A stretch of 64,000 nucleotides of DNA from VXYL01 sp965199915 (GTDB lineage Bacteria > Pseudomonadota > Gammaproteobacteria > Pseudomonadales > Azotimanducaceae), in contig OZ241348.1 in the NCBI GenBank assembly GCA_965199915.1, positions 1,364,001 to 1,428,000 of the forward strand, read 5' to 3'. The notes below the pieces were generated by a model that worked only from the letters and a program-made list of their open reading frames with translations, did no database searches and was not told the DNA's origin. Below, one piece after another: positions 8,361-16,154 of the stretch (position 1 is the stretch's first letter; the number at the start of each line of letters is the position of its first letter). Position numbers and translations under genes: made by a program.

Positions 8361-9713
8361 ATGACGCACCCTGACGATTTCAAGGACGATCTTCGCCAGT
8401 CGTTGACACGGTTGGCCGAAACCAGCGACCGCGTTTCGCCAACGGTGTTCGCAGGTCGAGACGACGAAATCGACCTCCTTGATACGGCGGTGCGGGCTGT
8501 GCGACGGGGGGAAGTGGGCCGCACGGTGGTGGTCAGCGGAGTGCCTGGAGCGGGCAAGACGGCGCTGTTGAAGGAGTACGCGACCAGACTTGTGGGCGCG
8601 GAAAAAGAGGATGACGGGCCCGTTGTCCCCGTGCCCCTTAGGTTTGACGAATTCGACGCGCCGCCGATTGCGCTCATGCAGGCAATGGACCGGCAACTTG
8701 CGGCACTCGCCGCACCTGAGTCGTGGCGCAGGAAGGCGAATCGCTTCGTGGCGAGGGCATCTTGGATGGGCAATGCGTTGTCCGCCATCGCCACGAAGAA
8801 GAACTTCCGCGAGCTCTTGCCGTCCGCGCAGGCGCCCAACTCCCTTGACGCGACCCTTGCGGACTACGCATTGACGCGGTTCGACGTGAAGTACTGCACC
8901 TTCGTGCTGCTGGTGGACGAAGCCCAGAACTTGCCCGATACGAAGCAAGTGAGGGCGTATCTCAGCGCGATGCACAACGGCGTACACGGAGGCGCAAAGG
9001 TGCTGCTTGCCTGCTTCGGGTTGGGAAGCACCCAACAGCACCTCGTTGATCTTGGGCTGTCGAGGCTCTCGAGAGATCACGCAAGATCGATTGGGCCGCT
9101 GTCGAGCAAGGATGCGAGGACGGCTGTCCATGGAACCATTGACGTTGCTCTTGCCAGTCACGCGTTCGATCAAGGATCGTTCAACCGTGAGCAATGGATC
9201 AACGCGGCGACGAATGCCATTCTCTCGCAAAGTGCCAACTTTCCGCACCATTTGACGAATGCGTGCATTTCGCTCGCGCAGATTCTCCTGCGAAAAGGGA
9301 TCGGGGACGAACCTCCTTTGCATGACTTGGTGATGGAATGTCGAAGATGCAGGCGGGAATACTACCAGGCGCGGTTGCACTCCTGGGAAGACCACTCGAC
9401 TGCACTGGCGCATGCTTTCGCGGAGGATGGCGAGGGCTGGACGCCGGCCGACGATGTGCGGCAGGTGCTGATGGCGGCCGACGACGCGGGCGATCGCGTG
9501 AAGAAGAAGAAAGTCAATTCCATACTCAACTCGCTTTGCGCCTATGGGTATGTGGAGCGTCGCAATCAGTTCTACCGTTTGACGCTCCCCTCCTTGGCAG
9601 GCCACTTCAAGGAGTTGCGCGGCGAAATGGACCCGCGAAGTCAAGCCACGCAGGCGGTTCGGGCGGCGGTGCCTGAACGTCGTGATCGCGCGGATCAAGG
9701 CCGCACACCATGA
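8361..9713 (+). CDS. AAA+ ATPase, FAGR/YYxxRL family, member 2
   Basis: A 450-residue paralogue of the preceding gene. FAGRDDE begins at residue 30, Walker A GVPGAGKT is at 60-67, and Walker B VLLVDEAQ at 182-189. CFGLGSTQ, SIGPLSSKDA, the YYQARL motif and a C-terminal winged-helix-like region (a basic segment followed by GYVERRNQFYRLTLPSL) follow. It aligns with the gene at 12262-13620 almost without gaps; Walker A and B fall at the same residue numbers. About half of the N-terminal positions look identical by eye. It lies 62 bp after member 1. There is no signal peptide or membrane segment, so it is cytosolic. Function unassigned. Confidence 0.75.
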   Translation: MTHPDDFKDDLRQSLTRLAETSDRVSPTVFAGRDDEIDLLDTAVRAVRRGEVGRTVVVSGVPGAGKTALLKEYATRLVGAEKEDDGPVVPVPLRFDEFDAPPIALMQAMDRQLAALAAPESWRRKANRFVARASWMGNALSAIATKKNFRELLPSAQAPNSLDATLADYALTRFDVKYCTFVLLVDEAQNLPDTKQVRAYLSAMHNGVHGGAKVLLACFGLGSTQQHLVDLGLSRLSRDHARSIGPLSSKDARTAVHGTIDVALASHAFDQGSFNREQWINAATNAILSQSANFPHHLTNACISLAQILLRKGIGDEPPLHDLVMECRRCRREYYQARLHSWEDHSTALAHAFAEDGEGWTPADDVRQVLMAADDAGDRVKKKKVNSILNSLCAYGYVERRNQFYRLTLPSLAGHFKELRGEMDPRSQATQAVRAAVPERRDRADQGRTP

Positions 9714-9914
9714 GCGTCGGGCACCGGCAACGGGTTTGACGTACTTGACGACGTCCTCTCGCCGCGCGGCGGAGGTTCTCGGTGCTTTCGCGCCGACGGC
9801 GCTTGGCATCCGCGTCGCGCGTTGCTATGTTGCAGCGACTTACCCGGCGGGCGGCGAAGTCGTGCATTTCCAGTCGCCGGCGGACGCCGCGCACGCTTGA
9901 AGGAGCTCCACGCC

Positions 9915-11237
9915 ATGGCCGAACCCGTCACCAACGCGCCGCCAGCGGGCAAGCGTTCCCTAGGCCTGAATCTAGCCGGCGGCGCCGGCGCAGCCAACAT
10001 GCTCACCTACTATTGGGCGTGCCTGCTGGGCATCCTGCTGCAAACCTTCGTGCCGCAGATGCAGACCTACCTGCTCACCGAGTTCCTGCACATTCCAGAG
10101 AGCGAGCAGGGCGTCGTCAGCGGCGACCTGGTGTTCTGGGGCGAGGTGGCCATCATCCTCATGGTGGGCGTGTGGGGGACGTTGTCCGATCGCATCGGAC
10201 GCCGCCCGATCATGGCGTTGGGCTTCCTCATCATGGCTGTCGGCGTGCTGCTGTACCCGCGCGCCGAGAGCTTTGCGGGGCTGTTGCTGGCGCGCTTGGT
10301 GTACGCCTGCGGGGCGGCGGCGTTCAGCGTGATGCTGGTCACCTTGATCGCGGACTACGTCGCCGACGACAGCCGCGGCAAGGCCACCGGCATGATGGGT
10401 TTTTTCAACGGCGTCGGCGCGCTGATCACGGCGCTCGTGCTGTTGGGGCTGCCGAAGGTGTTCGCGGATGCCGGCCAAACGCCGGTGGAGGCGGGCCATT
10501 CCACCTATTTGGTGGTGTTCGCGCTCACCGCGGCAACCGGCGTGTTGATGTGGTTCGGGTTGGCCAAGCAGAAGGGGCGCGTCGAACGTCGCGAAAGCCT
10601 GCTCACGCAAGCCCGCCAAGGTTTGCTGGCGGCCAAGGACAAAGGCATCGCGCTGGCCTACGGGGCGTCTTTCGTGGCGCGCGGCAACCTGACAATCCTT
10701 GGCACCTTCCTGGCGCTTTGGCTGGCGAACTACGGCACCGAGTTGGGCATGAGCCGCGCCGACGCCGTGGCTAGAGCAGCCCCGGTCATTGCCATCGCCT
10801 TCACCGCGGCGCTGCTTGCCGCGCCGTTGTGGGGGTTTCTGGCCGACCGGGTACACCGCGTGACCGCGCTGGTCGCCACGCTGCTGTTGGCGTTTCTCGG
10901 CTACGGCGGCACTTGGCTGATCGACAATCCCTTCGGCGTCGGGATGATCGTCTGCTGCGTGCTCATCGGGACGTCCGAAGTGGGGTGCATCGTAACGAGC
11001 TCGGTGCTGATCGCCCAACAGTCACCAGAACGCATCCGCGGTTCCGTCATCGGCCTGTTCAACCTGTTCGGCGCGATAGGCATTCTGGTGGCGAGCAAGG
11101 TCGGCGGCGTGCTGTTCGACAACTGGCGCCCCGCCGCGCCGTTCATCCTGTTCGGCTGTTTGGCGCTGGTGGTGCTGTTGTGGGGCTTGGCGGTGCGCGC
11201 CCAAGTGGTGCCAGCCGAAGAGTCGCCAACGGCCTGA
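9915..11237 (+). CDS. Major facilitator superfamily transporter
   Basis: A 440-residue inner-membrane transporter with about 12 hydrophobic segments. The MFS signature between helices 2 and 3 is present (GTLSDRIGRRPIM), and a second-half equivalent (GFLADRVHRVTAL) follows the central loop. The ATG at 9915 is preceded by AAGGAG. The substrate is not apparent. The 3' end and about 80 bp of downstream flank are duplicated imperfectly at 12170-12284, next to the third ATPase gene. No obvious operon partner: the ATPase gene upstream ends about 200 bp away. Confidence 0.88.
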   Translation: MAEPVTNAPPAGKRSLGLNLAGGAGAANMLTYYWACLLGILLQTFVPQMQTYLLTEFLHIPESEQGVVSGDLVFWGEVAIILMVGVWGTLSDRIGRRPIMALGFLIMAVGVLLYPRAESFAGLLLARLVYACGAAAFSVMLVTLIADYVADDSRGKATGMMGFFNGVGALITALVLLGLPKVFADAGQTPVEAGHSTYLVVFALTAATGVLMWFGLAKQKGRVERRESLLTQARQGLLAAKDKGIALAYGASFVARGNLTILGTFLALWLANYGTELGMSRADAVARAAPVIAIAFTAALLAAPLWGFLADRVHRVTALVATLLLAFLGYGGTWLIDNPFGVGMIVCCVLIGTSEVGCIVTSSVLIAQQSPERIRGSVIGLFNLFGAIGILVASKVGGVLFDNWRPAAPFILFGCLALVVLLWGLAVRAQVVPAEESPTA

Positions 11238-11317
11238 CAAAACCGGATGTTCCACTGGCGGTGGCGCCAAAGCGTTCGCGCTTCTCTACATACATACAGT
11301 CAGGCCATGAGTTTGCC
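11200..11317 (+). repeat. Imperfect long direct repeat, left copy
   Basis: This segment covers the last codons of the MFS gene plus downstream flank. It recurs with substitutions and small indels at 12170-12284: shared blocks include GTGGTGCC, GAGTCGCCAACGGCCTGAC and CAGTCAGGC/CCGTCAGGCG. The two copies bracket about 850 bp that carry the small gene at 11713. Only this left copy is in a coding context, so it is probably the original. Confidence 0.65.
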
Positions 11318-11712
11318 GGCTCCGAGTGCGTCAACCACCGTGTCACCGCCCTTGGTGGAGAAACTCTGCGCCGAATTCACCCGTTCCGCGCCCGCGCCAC
11401 TCCACGGCAACTCCATAGTGGCCTTGGTGGAGGTTCTCGCCCAGCAGATTCTTCAGATTGGCCAGCAAAGCCGGATGAGGTAGCGGCGGCCGTCTCTGGC
11501 GCCGGGCAGGGCGTTGTCGTCGGTCACCGCCTGCAAGTGCGGCAGGCATCCGCCGAAGCGCTAGCGCGCTGGCACAGGCCGCGCAATCCCGCCCCTCGGA
11601 TGTGCTACGCTTGGCGCATCAAGACACAACTCGCAGGGAGTCCGCGTTTGCGACGAGTGCCAAGCAAATCGCCGGCGTCGGCGGCTGACGCCAAGAGGTC
11701 AAGGAGAATCAA
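11238..11712. other. 475-bp interval without a recognisable gene
   Basis: The first 80 bp belong to the long direct repeat. The rest is GC-rich with no frame I would call coding. A good ribosome-binding site (AAGGAGAA) ends the interval, just before the GTG of the next gene. I see no terminator or RNA gene. Confidence 0.4.
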
Positions 11713-12027
11713 GTGGCATATCTGCATCCGAAAGTCCGGCGGGTTGCCGAAGCCATGAAGGCCAAGGGCTATGAAGTCGATGTAGGCAAGCAGCAGCTCA
11801 AGATCAGCCATGACGGCAGAAAGTTGGGTGGCTGGAACACCCGGAACGAACATTGGTATGTGTCCAAGGTCAGAGCTAAAGGTCACAGCGCTCTCTTGAA
11901 ACGCCATGGTTTCCGCTGGAAGGAAAAGCCAGGTCATGAGTGGTGGCAGATCGACGGTGTCGAGGGAGCATATGGGTTTGTCGCTGTCGCATCAGCGTTG
12001 ACGGGGGTGCAGATTCGGCTCGGCTGA
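11713..12027 (+). CDS. Small orphan protein of 104 residues
   Basis: Starts with GTG, 5 bp after an AAGGAGAA ribosome-binding site. The product is basic and rich in aromatic residues and Lys. It opens with a helical segment (HPKVRRVAEAMKAKGYEVDV) followed by several W, H and K residues (GGWNTRNEHWYVSKVRAKGH, then HEWWQIDGVEG). I do not recognise the family. Its size and charge would suit a nucleic-acid-binding or toxin-type protein, but no partner antitoxin gene is seen. It sits alone between two imperfect copies of a long direct repeat, and its codon use is less GC-biased than its neighbours, so it may have arrived with that duplication. Confidence 0.6.
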   Translation: MAYLHPKVRRVAEAMKAKGYEVDVGKQQLKISHDGRKLGGWNTRNEHWYVSKVRAKGHSALLKRHGFRWKEKPGHEWWQIDGVEGAYGFVAVASALTGVQIRLG

Positions 12028-12169
12028 TGCAGGACTGGGCCGGGCTAGTTGAAGCCAGACGCCCTGTAGAGATCTCTCAATCAAGGACGTTGCGAGACCG
12101 TTGGAACAGGCTCTCGTCACTCAAGCGCCAGCAGTCGTCGACGGCATCGGCCTTTGCTCTTTGACGCAC

Positions 12170-12284
12170 CCAGGTGGTGCCGGCCGACGAGTCGCCAACG
12201 GCCTGACTAGCTGGACACTACACTGGCGTCGGCGCGAAAAGCGTTTGCGCTCTCCACACCGTCAGGCGAGACCATGCGTTTGCC
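12170..12284 (+). repeat. Imperfect long direct repeat, right copy
   Basis: Second copy of the segment at 11200-11317. It includes a remnant of the MFS C-terminal codons out of any gene context, and it overlaps the last codons of the third ATPase gene on the opposite strand (stop at 12262). Together the copies look like the scar of a duplication or an integration event. Confidence 0.65.
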
Positions 12285-13620
12285 GACCGCGCCGGGATGG
12301 CAGGGCGTCCAACACCAGTCGAGCCGCTTGGTTGTCCGAATGCAGGTCGCCAAGGGCGGCCTTGAAATGCGGCGTCAACGAAGGAATGGCGGAACGGCAC
12401 AATCCATTGCGTTCTTCAACGTAGCCGTTGTTGCGCAACTCGTCCATCACCCTCGCGGCATGCGCCTGACTTACGGGCAACCCCCGGTTGTCGGAGGCCA
12501 TTAGAGACCGCACGAGGTCCGTTGCTGGAATCCACTCGTCGTCGCTGCTGCCAAACGCCAAGGACAGCGCAATCGTGTGGTGCGCCCAAGGCAGGAGCCG
12601 GGTGTTGTAGTAGTCCGTTCTGTACTCAGCGCATTTGCGGCGTAGAGCCTTGACGGGCGGCTCGGCCGCCACGCCTTCATTCAATACGACCTCGGCAAAG
12701 CCCCGGCAGCCGTTTGCCAAGTGATGGGGAAAGTTGGCGCTCTCGCCCAAGATGGCGCCTGCGGCCTTGCCGATCCACCGCTCCCGCTCGACGTTGTCGG
12801 ACGTTCCATGACCGAAGGCGTATCCAGACAGGGCGACGTTGAGCGTGTCGAACACGACCCGGTGAGCGTCTTCGTTCGACAGTGGGCCGATGGTGCGCAC
12901 ATGTCCGTTGGCAAGCCGCGACAGCCCTAACGTGCGGAGGCGCTCCACCGTGTTGGCCAGCCCGAAGCAGGCCAGCAACATGTGGGTGTTGCCTCTGATG
13001 CCGCCATGCAGAGCGTCCAAGTGCCGGCGCACATGCCGCGTGTCTTCCAGGTTCTGCGCCTCGTCGACAAGCAGCACGATGGTGCTTCCCTTGCGTCCAA
13101 CTCTGAACGAGACGTATTCGTCGAGCGCTATCGGGAGTGATGCTGGCGCTCTCGCGGACGGCCTGAAATCGCCGAAATCCCGTTTGGTGAACGATGCGAA
13201 CAAGGTTCTGGCCGCCAGCATCGTGCTGTTGACGGCACTGTCCAGCCTCGCGCTCCGTTCGTCGACAGTGACGAACTCGCGGTACTGCCTGTCGATCTCC
13301 TCGATGATGGCGGCCGGCGGCGCATCCAGATCGTTCGGACGCAGCGGCACGGGAATGACGGGCGGTTGCCCTTCTTCCCCGCGTGCCGAGAGCCGGTTCG
13401 CATGTTCGTTCAACAGCGAGGTCTTGCCCGCGCCGGGGACGCCTTGCACGACCACAGTGCGCCCAACTCCGCCACGTTGCGTGCCGTAAATGGCCGAATC
13501 AAGCAACTCGAACTCCTGATCGCGCCCCGCGAAGACCATGGGATGGTCGCGGTCGCTCATCTTGGTCAGATGGGCGAGCGATGCGTGAACATCGGGTGGA
13601 AGCGCCGGCGCTTGTTCCAT
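12262..13620 (-). CDS. AAA+ ATPase, FAGR/YYxxRL family, member 3
   Basis: A 452-residue protein, the closest relative of the gene at 8361-9713. FAGRDQE begins at residue 30, Walker A GVPGAGKT is at 60-67 and Walker B VLLVDEAQ at 182-189. LLACFGLANT, RTIGPLSNEDA, DYYNTRL and a winged-helix-like C terminus (GYVEERNGLCRSAIPSL) follow. I placed the start at the ATG at 13620, because it gives the same N-terminal length as member 2; a longer in-frame extension to 13779 exists but looks unlike protein. Transcription is opposite to members 1 and 2. The last codons lie in the right copy of the long direct repeat. Function unknown. Confidence 0.75.
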   Translation of the reverse strand: MEQAPALPPDVHASLAHLTKMSDRDHPMVFAGRDQEFELLDSAIYGTQRGGVGRTVVVQGVPGAGKTSLLNEHANRLSARGEEGQPPVIPVPLRPNDLDAPPAAIIEEIDRQYREFVTVDERSARLDSAVNSTMLAARTLFASFTKRDFGDFRPSARAPASLPIALDEYVSFRVGRKGSTIVLLVDEAQNLEDTRHVRRHLDALHGGIRGNTHMLLACFGLANTVERLRTLGLSRLANGHVRTIGPLSNEDAHRVVFDTLNVALSGYAFGHGTSDNVERERWIGKAAGAILGESANFPHHLANGCRGFAEVVLNEGVAAEPPVKALRRKCAEYRTDYYNTRLLPWAHHTIALSLAFGSSDDEWIPATDLVRSLMASDNRGLPVSQAHAARVMDELRNNGYVEERNGLCRSAIPSLTPHFKAALGDLHSDNQAARLVLDALPSRRGRQTHGLA

Positions 13621-13856
13621 GCATGGGTTCGAGAAGGCACGCGCACCCATCATACGCCCAAGTCGCGTGTTCGGGTCACGCGCTGCACGCCCCGCCGTCC
13701 GCCCGTCCGCCGTCACGATGGCGTCCAACGGCCGAGTCCGCGGGGGCCGCACTTCGCCCGTACCCGGCCGGTTCGTCATGGACGACCGATAGTAGAGGCC
13801 GTGCGCCTCTCCATAGGCGTCGTAGAAGCCCAGCCGACGGGCACTGTGCCAAAGTA

Positions 13857-14012
13857 GCGGCGCAAGATGCTGTTCACGTCGCGCTGGCGGTGGTCAACGG
13901 AGTGGATTACTTGGTAACGTGGAATCTGCGCCACATCGCCAATGCCGTGGTGCGGCCGGGGATTGAACGGATTTGCCGGCAAGCTGGCTTCGAGCCAGCA
14001 GCGATCTGCGGA
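13857..14012 (+). pseudogene. C-terminal remnant of a PIN-domain (VapC-type) toxin
   Basis: About 50 codons read DAVHVALAVVNGVDYLVTWN, then RHIANAVVRP, then ICRQAGFEPAAIC. This is the typical C-terminal third of PIN-domain RNases (D-A-L-H-I-A, D-Y-L-x-T-W-N, H-I-A-N-A). The N-terminal part with the first acidic residues is absent upstream, so this is a truncated relic. The small gene that usually follows such PIN proteins is still present at 14072. Confidence 0.65.
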
Positions 14013-14071
14013 CGAGTCGATGGAAGACTACGATGCGACAGGCCTCTGACCCGAATCGCCCAACGAGGCAG

Positions 14072-14278
14072 ATGGATCCGATCGTTGCGGAGGTGCGCGG
14101 CGTGCGCGACGCGCAGGCGGCTCGGCTCGGCTACGACGTGGCCGCGATCATCCACAACGCACGAGCTCGCCAACGATCTTCCGATAGAGAATATGTGCGA
14201 TACCCCTCTCGGCGGGTCGCAGGCCGGAGCGAACAGCGGGCGAGACTCCTTAGCGGCGCCAGAACAGCAGCCAAGTGA
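14072..14278 (+). CDS. Small partner protein of a PIN-type module (possible antitoxin relic)
   Basis: A 68-residue frame beginning MDPIVAEVRGVRDAQAARLG. This resembles a widespread short protein, often found beside PIN-domain genes, that starts D-P-I-V-x-E-V-R and ends near Y-V-x-Y-P-x-R-R; here REYVRYPSRR. The residues after that motif look like read-through. It follows the truncated PIN remnant on the same strand, and it overlaps the 3' end of the opposite-strand gene (14250-15290) by about 30 bp. It is probably a leftover of an inactivated toxin-antitoxin pair. Identification rests on motif resemblance only. Confidence 0.45.
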   Translation: MDPIVAEVRGVRDAQAARLGYDVAAIIHNARARQRSSDREYVRYPSRRVAGRSEQRARLLSGARTAAK

Positions 14279-15290
14279 CCAGCAGCGCCGCAACGGCCAT
14301 GCCGGCGCCAATCCAATTGCCATGCTGGTCCAACCACTGCGCCACGATCGGAGACTTGACGGCAGCTAGCACCAAGCCGCCAAGCCCAATCGCCAAGGTC
14401 GTAGCGCCGCCAAGCCAGCGGTATTGCTCGTCTTTCACAATCTCGCGCACCTTGTCCGGTACTTGCGCCAACTCCTTTCGTATGTCGCGCACGTCACCTT
14501 CGAGCCTCCCGACGGACTGGCGAAGGTCGCTTTCGAGCCTCTCGACGGACTGGCCAAGGTTGCCTTCGAGCCTTTCCATGGAGTCCCGAATGTCCGCGTA
14601 TTCGTTCGTCACGGTCTGGAACTGGTTGTCGATCGTTTTTAGGCGGGTGCCAAGCACGTTCCAAGGGAAGCCGGATTGGATGAGCCGTTCGAGCAGCACT
14701 TCCGGCCCTTCTTTGGTGGTGGACTCTTCCCAGTCTTGGGGTCGCATGCCAACGGGAGCGCCGGACCGCTCTGAGCGCACGTAGCCTTTCTTGCCTTGGT
14801 AGGCGCCTTCGTAAAGGCTAGCTGGGCGCTCGCCATCGGCAAGTTTGAGAATGGTCACCCGAAACAACCTCTCCCTATACACAAAGCGCCGTTCTTCGCT
14901 CGACGAGTTGGTCAACGTCCAGTTGAGCGTTCCCTCGTAGCCCGCGTCCACCTGCGTAGTTGGTGCTACCACGCCCTCGCGTTGGAGATCGGTTGTCGGG
15001 CTGATGAGTGCGTGCAGGTCGCAGTCGGGGAAATGCCGCCCCACGGTTTCACGCCTGAAGTCGATGGTTTCCACGGCCGTCAGCGCGACGGATTGGCCCG
15101 GAGGGACGACGATGCCCTTCTTGTCGTTAGCGCCCTCGCCGAGGCGAAACTCCTTGCCGGTCGTGAGGTATTCGCCAGCCGAACCCAGTCTCAGGACATA
15201 GGAGTTCGGCCGTACGCCGCTCGGGTCGCCATCCTTGATGATTGTGCCAAGGACACCGCGTATTTCTTGGTCGCTAAGCAACTGCGCCAT
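14250..15290 (-). CDS. dCTP-deaminase/dUTPase-fold protein with coiled coil and two C-terminal membrane helices
   Basis: A 346-residue fusion. Residues 1-150 resemble the trimeric dCTP deaminase/dUTPase fold: LSDQEIRGVL, RPNSYVLRLG, an ISPTTDLQREG segment where the S-x-x-x-R motif sits, and DAGYEGTLNW in place of the family D-P-G-F/Y-x-G. The catalytic Glu expected just after that motif is not evident, so it may bind nucleotides without deaminating. Residues about 215-285 form a coiled coil with an 11-residue repeat (ERLEGNLGQSV, ERLESDLRQSV, GRLEGDVRD). Residues 293-311 and 325-344 are hydrophobic, predicting a membrane anchor with a short loop. Free dCTP deaminases deplete nucleotides in known phage defence; a membrane-tethered version here is a candidate sensor or effector (inference). 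Confidence 0.65.
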   Translation of the reverse strand: MAQLLSDQEIRGVLGTIIKDGDPSGVRPNSYVLRLGSAGEYLTTGKEFRLGEGANDKKGIVVPPGQSVALTAVETIDFRRETVGRHFPDCDLHALISPTTDLQREGVVAPTTQVDAGYEGTLNWTLTNSSSEERRFVYRERLFRVTILKLADGERPASLYEGAYQGKKGYVRSERSGAPVGMRPQDWEESTTKEGPEVLLERLIQSGFPWNVLGTRLKTIDNQFQTVTNEYADIRDSMERLEGNLGQSVERLESDLRQSVGRLEGDVRDIRKELAQVPDKVREIVKDEQYRWLGGATTLAIGLGGLVLAAVKSPIVAQWLDQHGNWIGAGMAVAALLVTWLLFWRR

Positions 15291-15389
15291 GGGACATCCT
15301 CCATTCGGGTACTGACTATAGACCCTCGGCGTATGTCGACGGGTTCACCTTGTGACCGACTCCCAAAAGCGTTGCGTGGCGAACGTGGG

Positions 15390-16154
15390 TCAATGCTCCG
15401 CCAAGAGCGAGCCGAATCCGCGCAGGCGATCGGGGATGCCGTTGTGGCGCAGCGCGTGCCAGAAGGTGACGGCGTTGATCGCCAGCACCGGCTTGCCGAG
15501 CTCGCGCTCGAGTTGCGCGGCCAGTTCCAGGAAGTAGAGATTGGTGCCGGCTTGCAGGATGAGATCCACATCGTCGCCATCCACGGCCCGCACCAGCGCC
15601 CGCGTCTTGAGGGCGCTCTCGCTGGCGATGTCCACCGGCCCCGGCGAGCAGTGCCCCTTGATGCGCACCACGCGGTAGCCGATGTCGCCTAGAAACTTCG
15701 CCACCATGCGGTCGCCCACCGGCATGTACGGAGTCACCACGCCGATGCGCTTTACGCCCGGGTAGCAGGCAAGGGCGTCCTGCACCGCCTGCGCGCCGAA
15801 GGTGATGTCGCAGCCGCCGGCTTCCTGGGCAATGGCGTTGTATTTGCGAAACTCCCGGTCGGAGCGTTCCTTGCCTTCCCAGAAGGTCTCGGCGGAATAG
15901 CCGAAGATCACGTGATCCGGTTGGCAGCTGAGGGCGTCGCGCAGCCCTTGCTCGGTGGCGTCGCCGATGGCCTTCACCATGTTGACGAAATCCTCGTCGC
16001 TCGCCACCTTGAAGGGCGGAATCAAGCAGCCCCGGGTGGCCAGCACCACGCCCTCGGGCCGCATCATGCTGTATTCGGTCTCCACCGCCGTGTTGGTGCT
16101 TGGCACCAGCACCGCGAACTTGCGGCGATAGCCGTAGACGTCCACCGGCTTCAT
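15390..16154 (-). CDS. Maleate isomerase/Asp-Glu racemase-fold protein
   Basis: A 254-residue member of the superfamily that includes maleate cis-trans isomerase (NicE) and arylmalonate decarboxylase. The N-terminal VPSTNTAVE motif is characteristic. The two catalytic cysteines of maleate isomerases are not where expected: the first site reads VIFGYSAET (Ser 87) and the second reads LILQAGTNL (Gly 203). So it is either a variant chemistry or a non-isomerase. It starts directly after the stop of the calycin-like gene, on the same strand, as last gene of a four-gene operon. If active on maleate it would yield fumarate, which fits imide or pyrrole breakdown; this is inference. Confidence 0.65.
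   Translation of the reverse strand: MKPVDVYGYRRKFAVLVPSTNTAVETEYSMMRPEGVVLATRGCLIPPFKVASDEDFVNMVKAIGDATEQGLRDALSCQPDHVIFGYSAETFWEGKERSDREFRKYNAIAQEAGGCDITFGAQAVQDALACYPGVKRIGVVTPYMPVGDRMVAKFLGDIGYRVVRIKGHCSPGPVDIASESALKTRALVRAVDGDDVDLILQAGTNLYFLELAAQLERELGKPVLAINAVTFWHALRHNGIPDRLRGFGSLLAEH

Noticed and set aside
9972..11018. Long open frame antisense to the MFS transporter
   Set aside because: High-GC shadow: His/Arg/Gln-rich, low complexity, no motifs, while the sense frame has clear MFS signatures.
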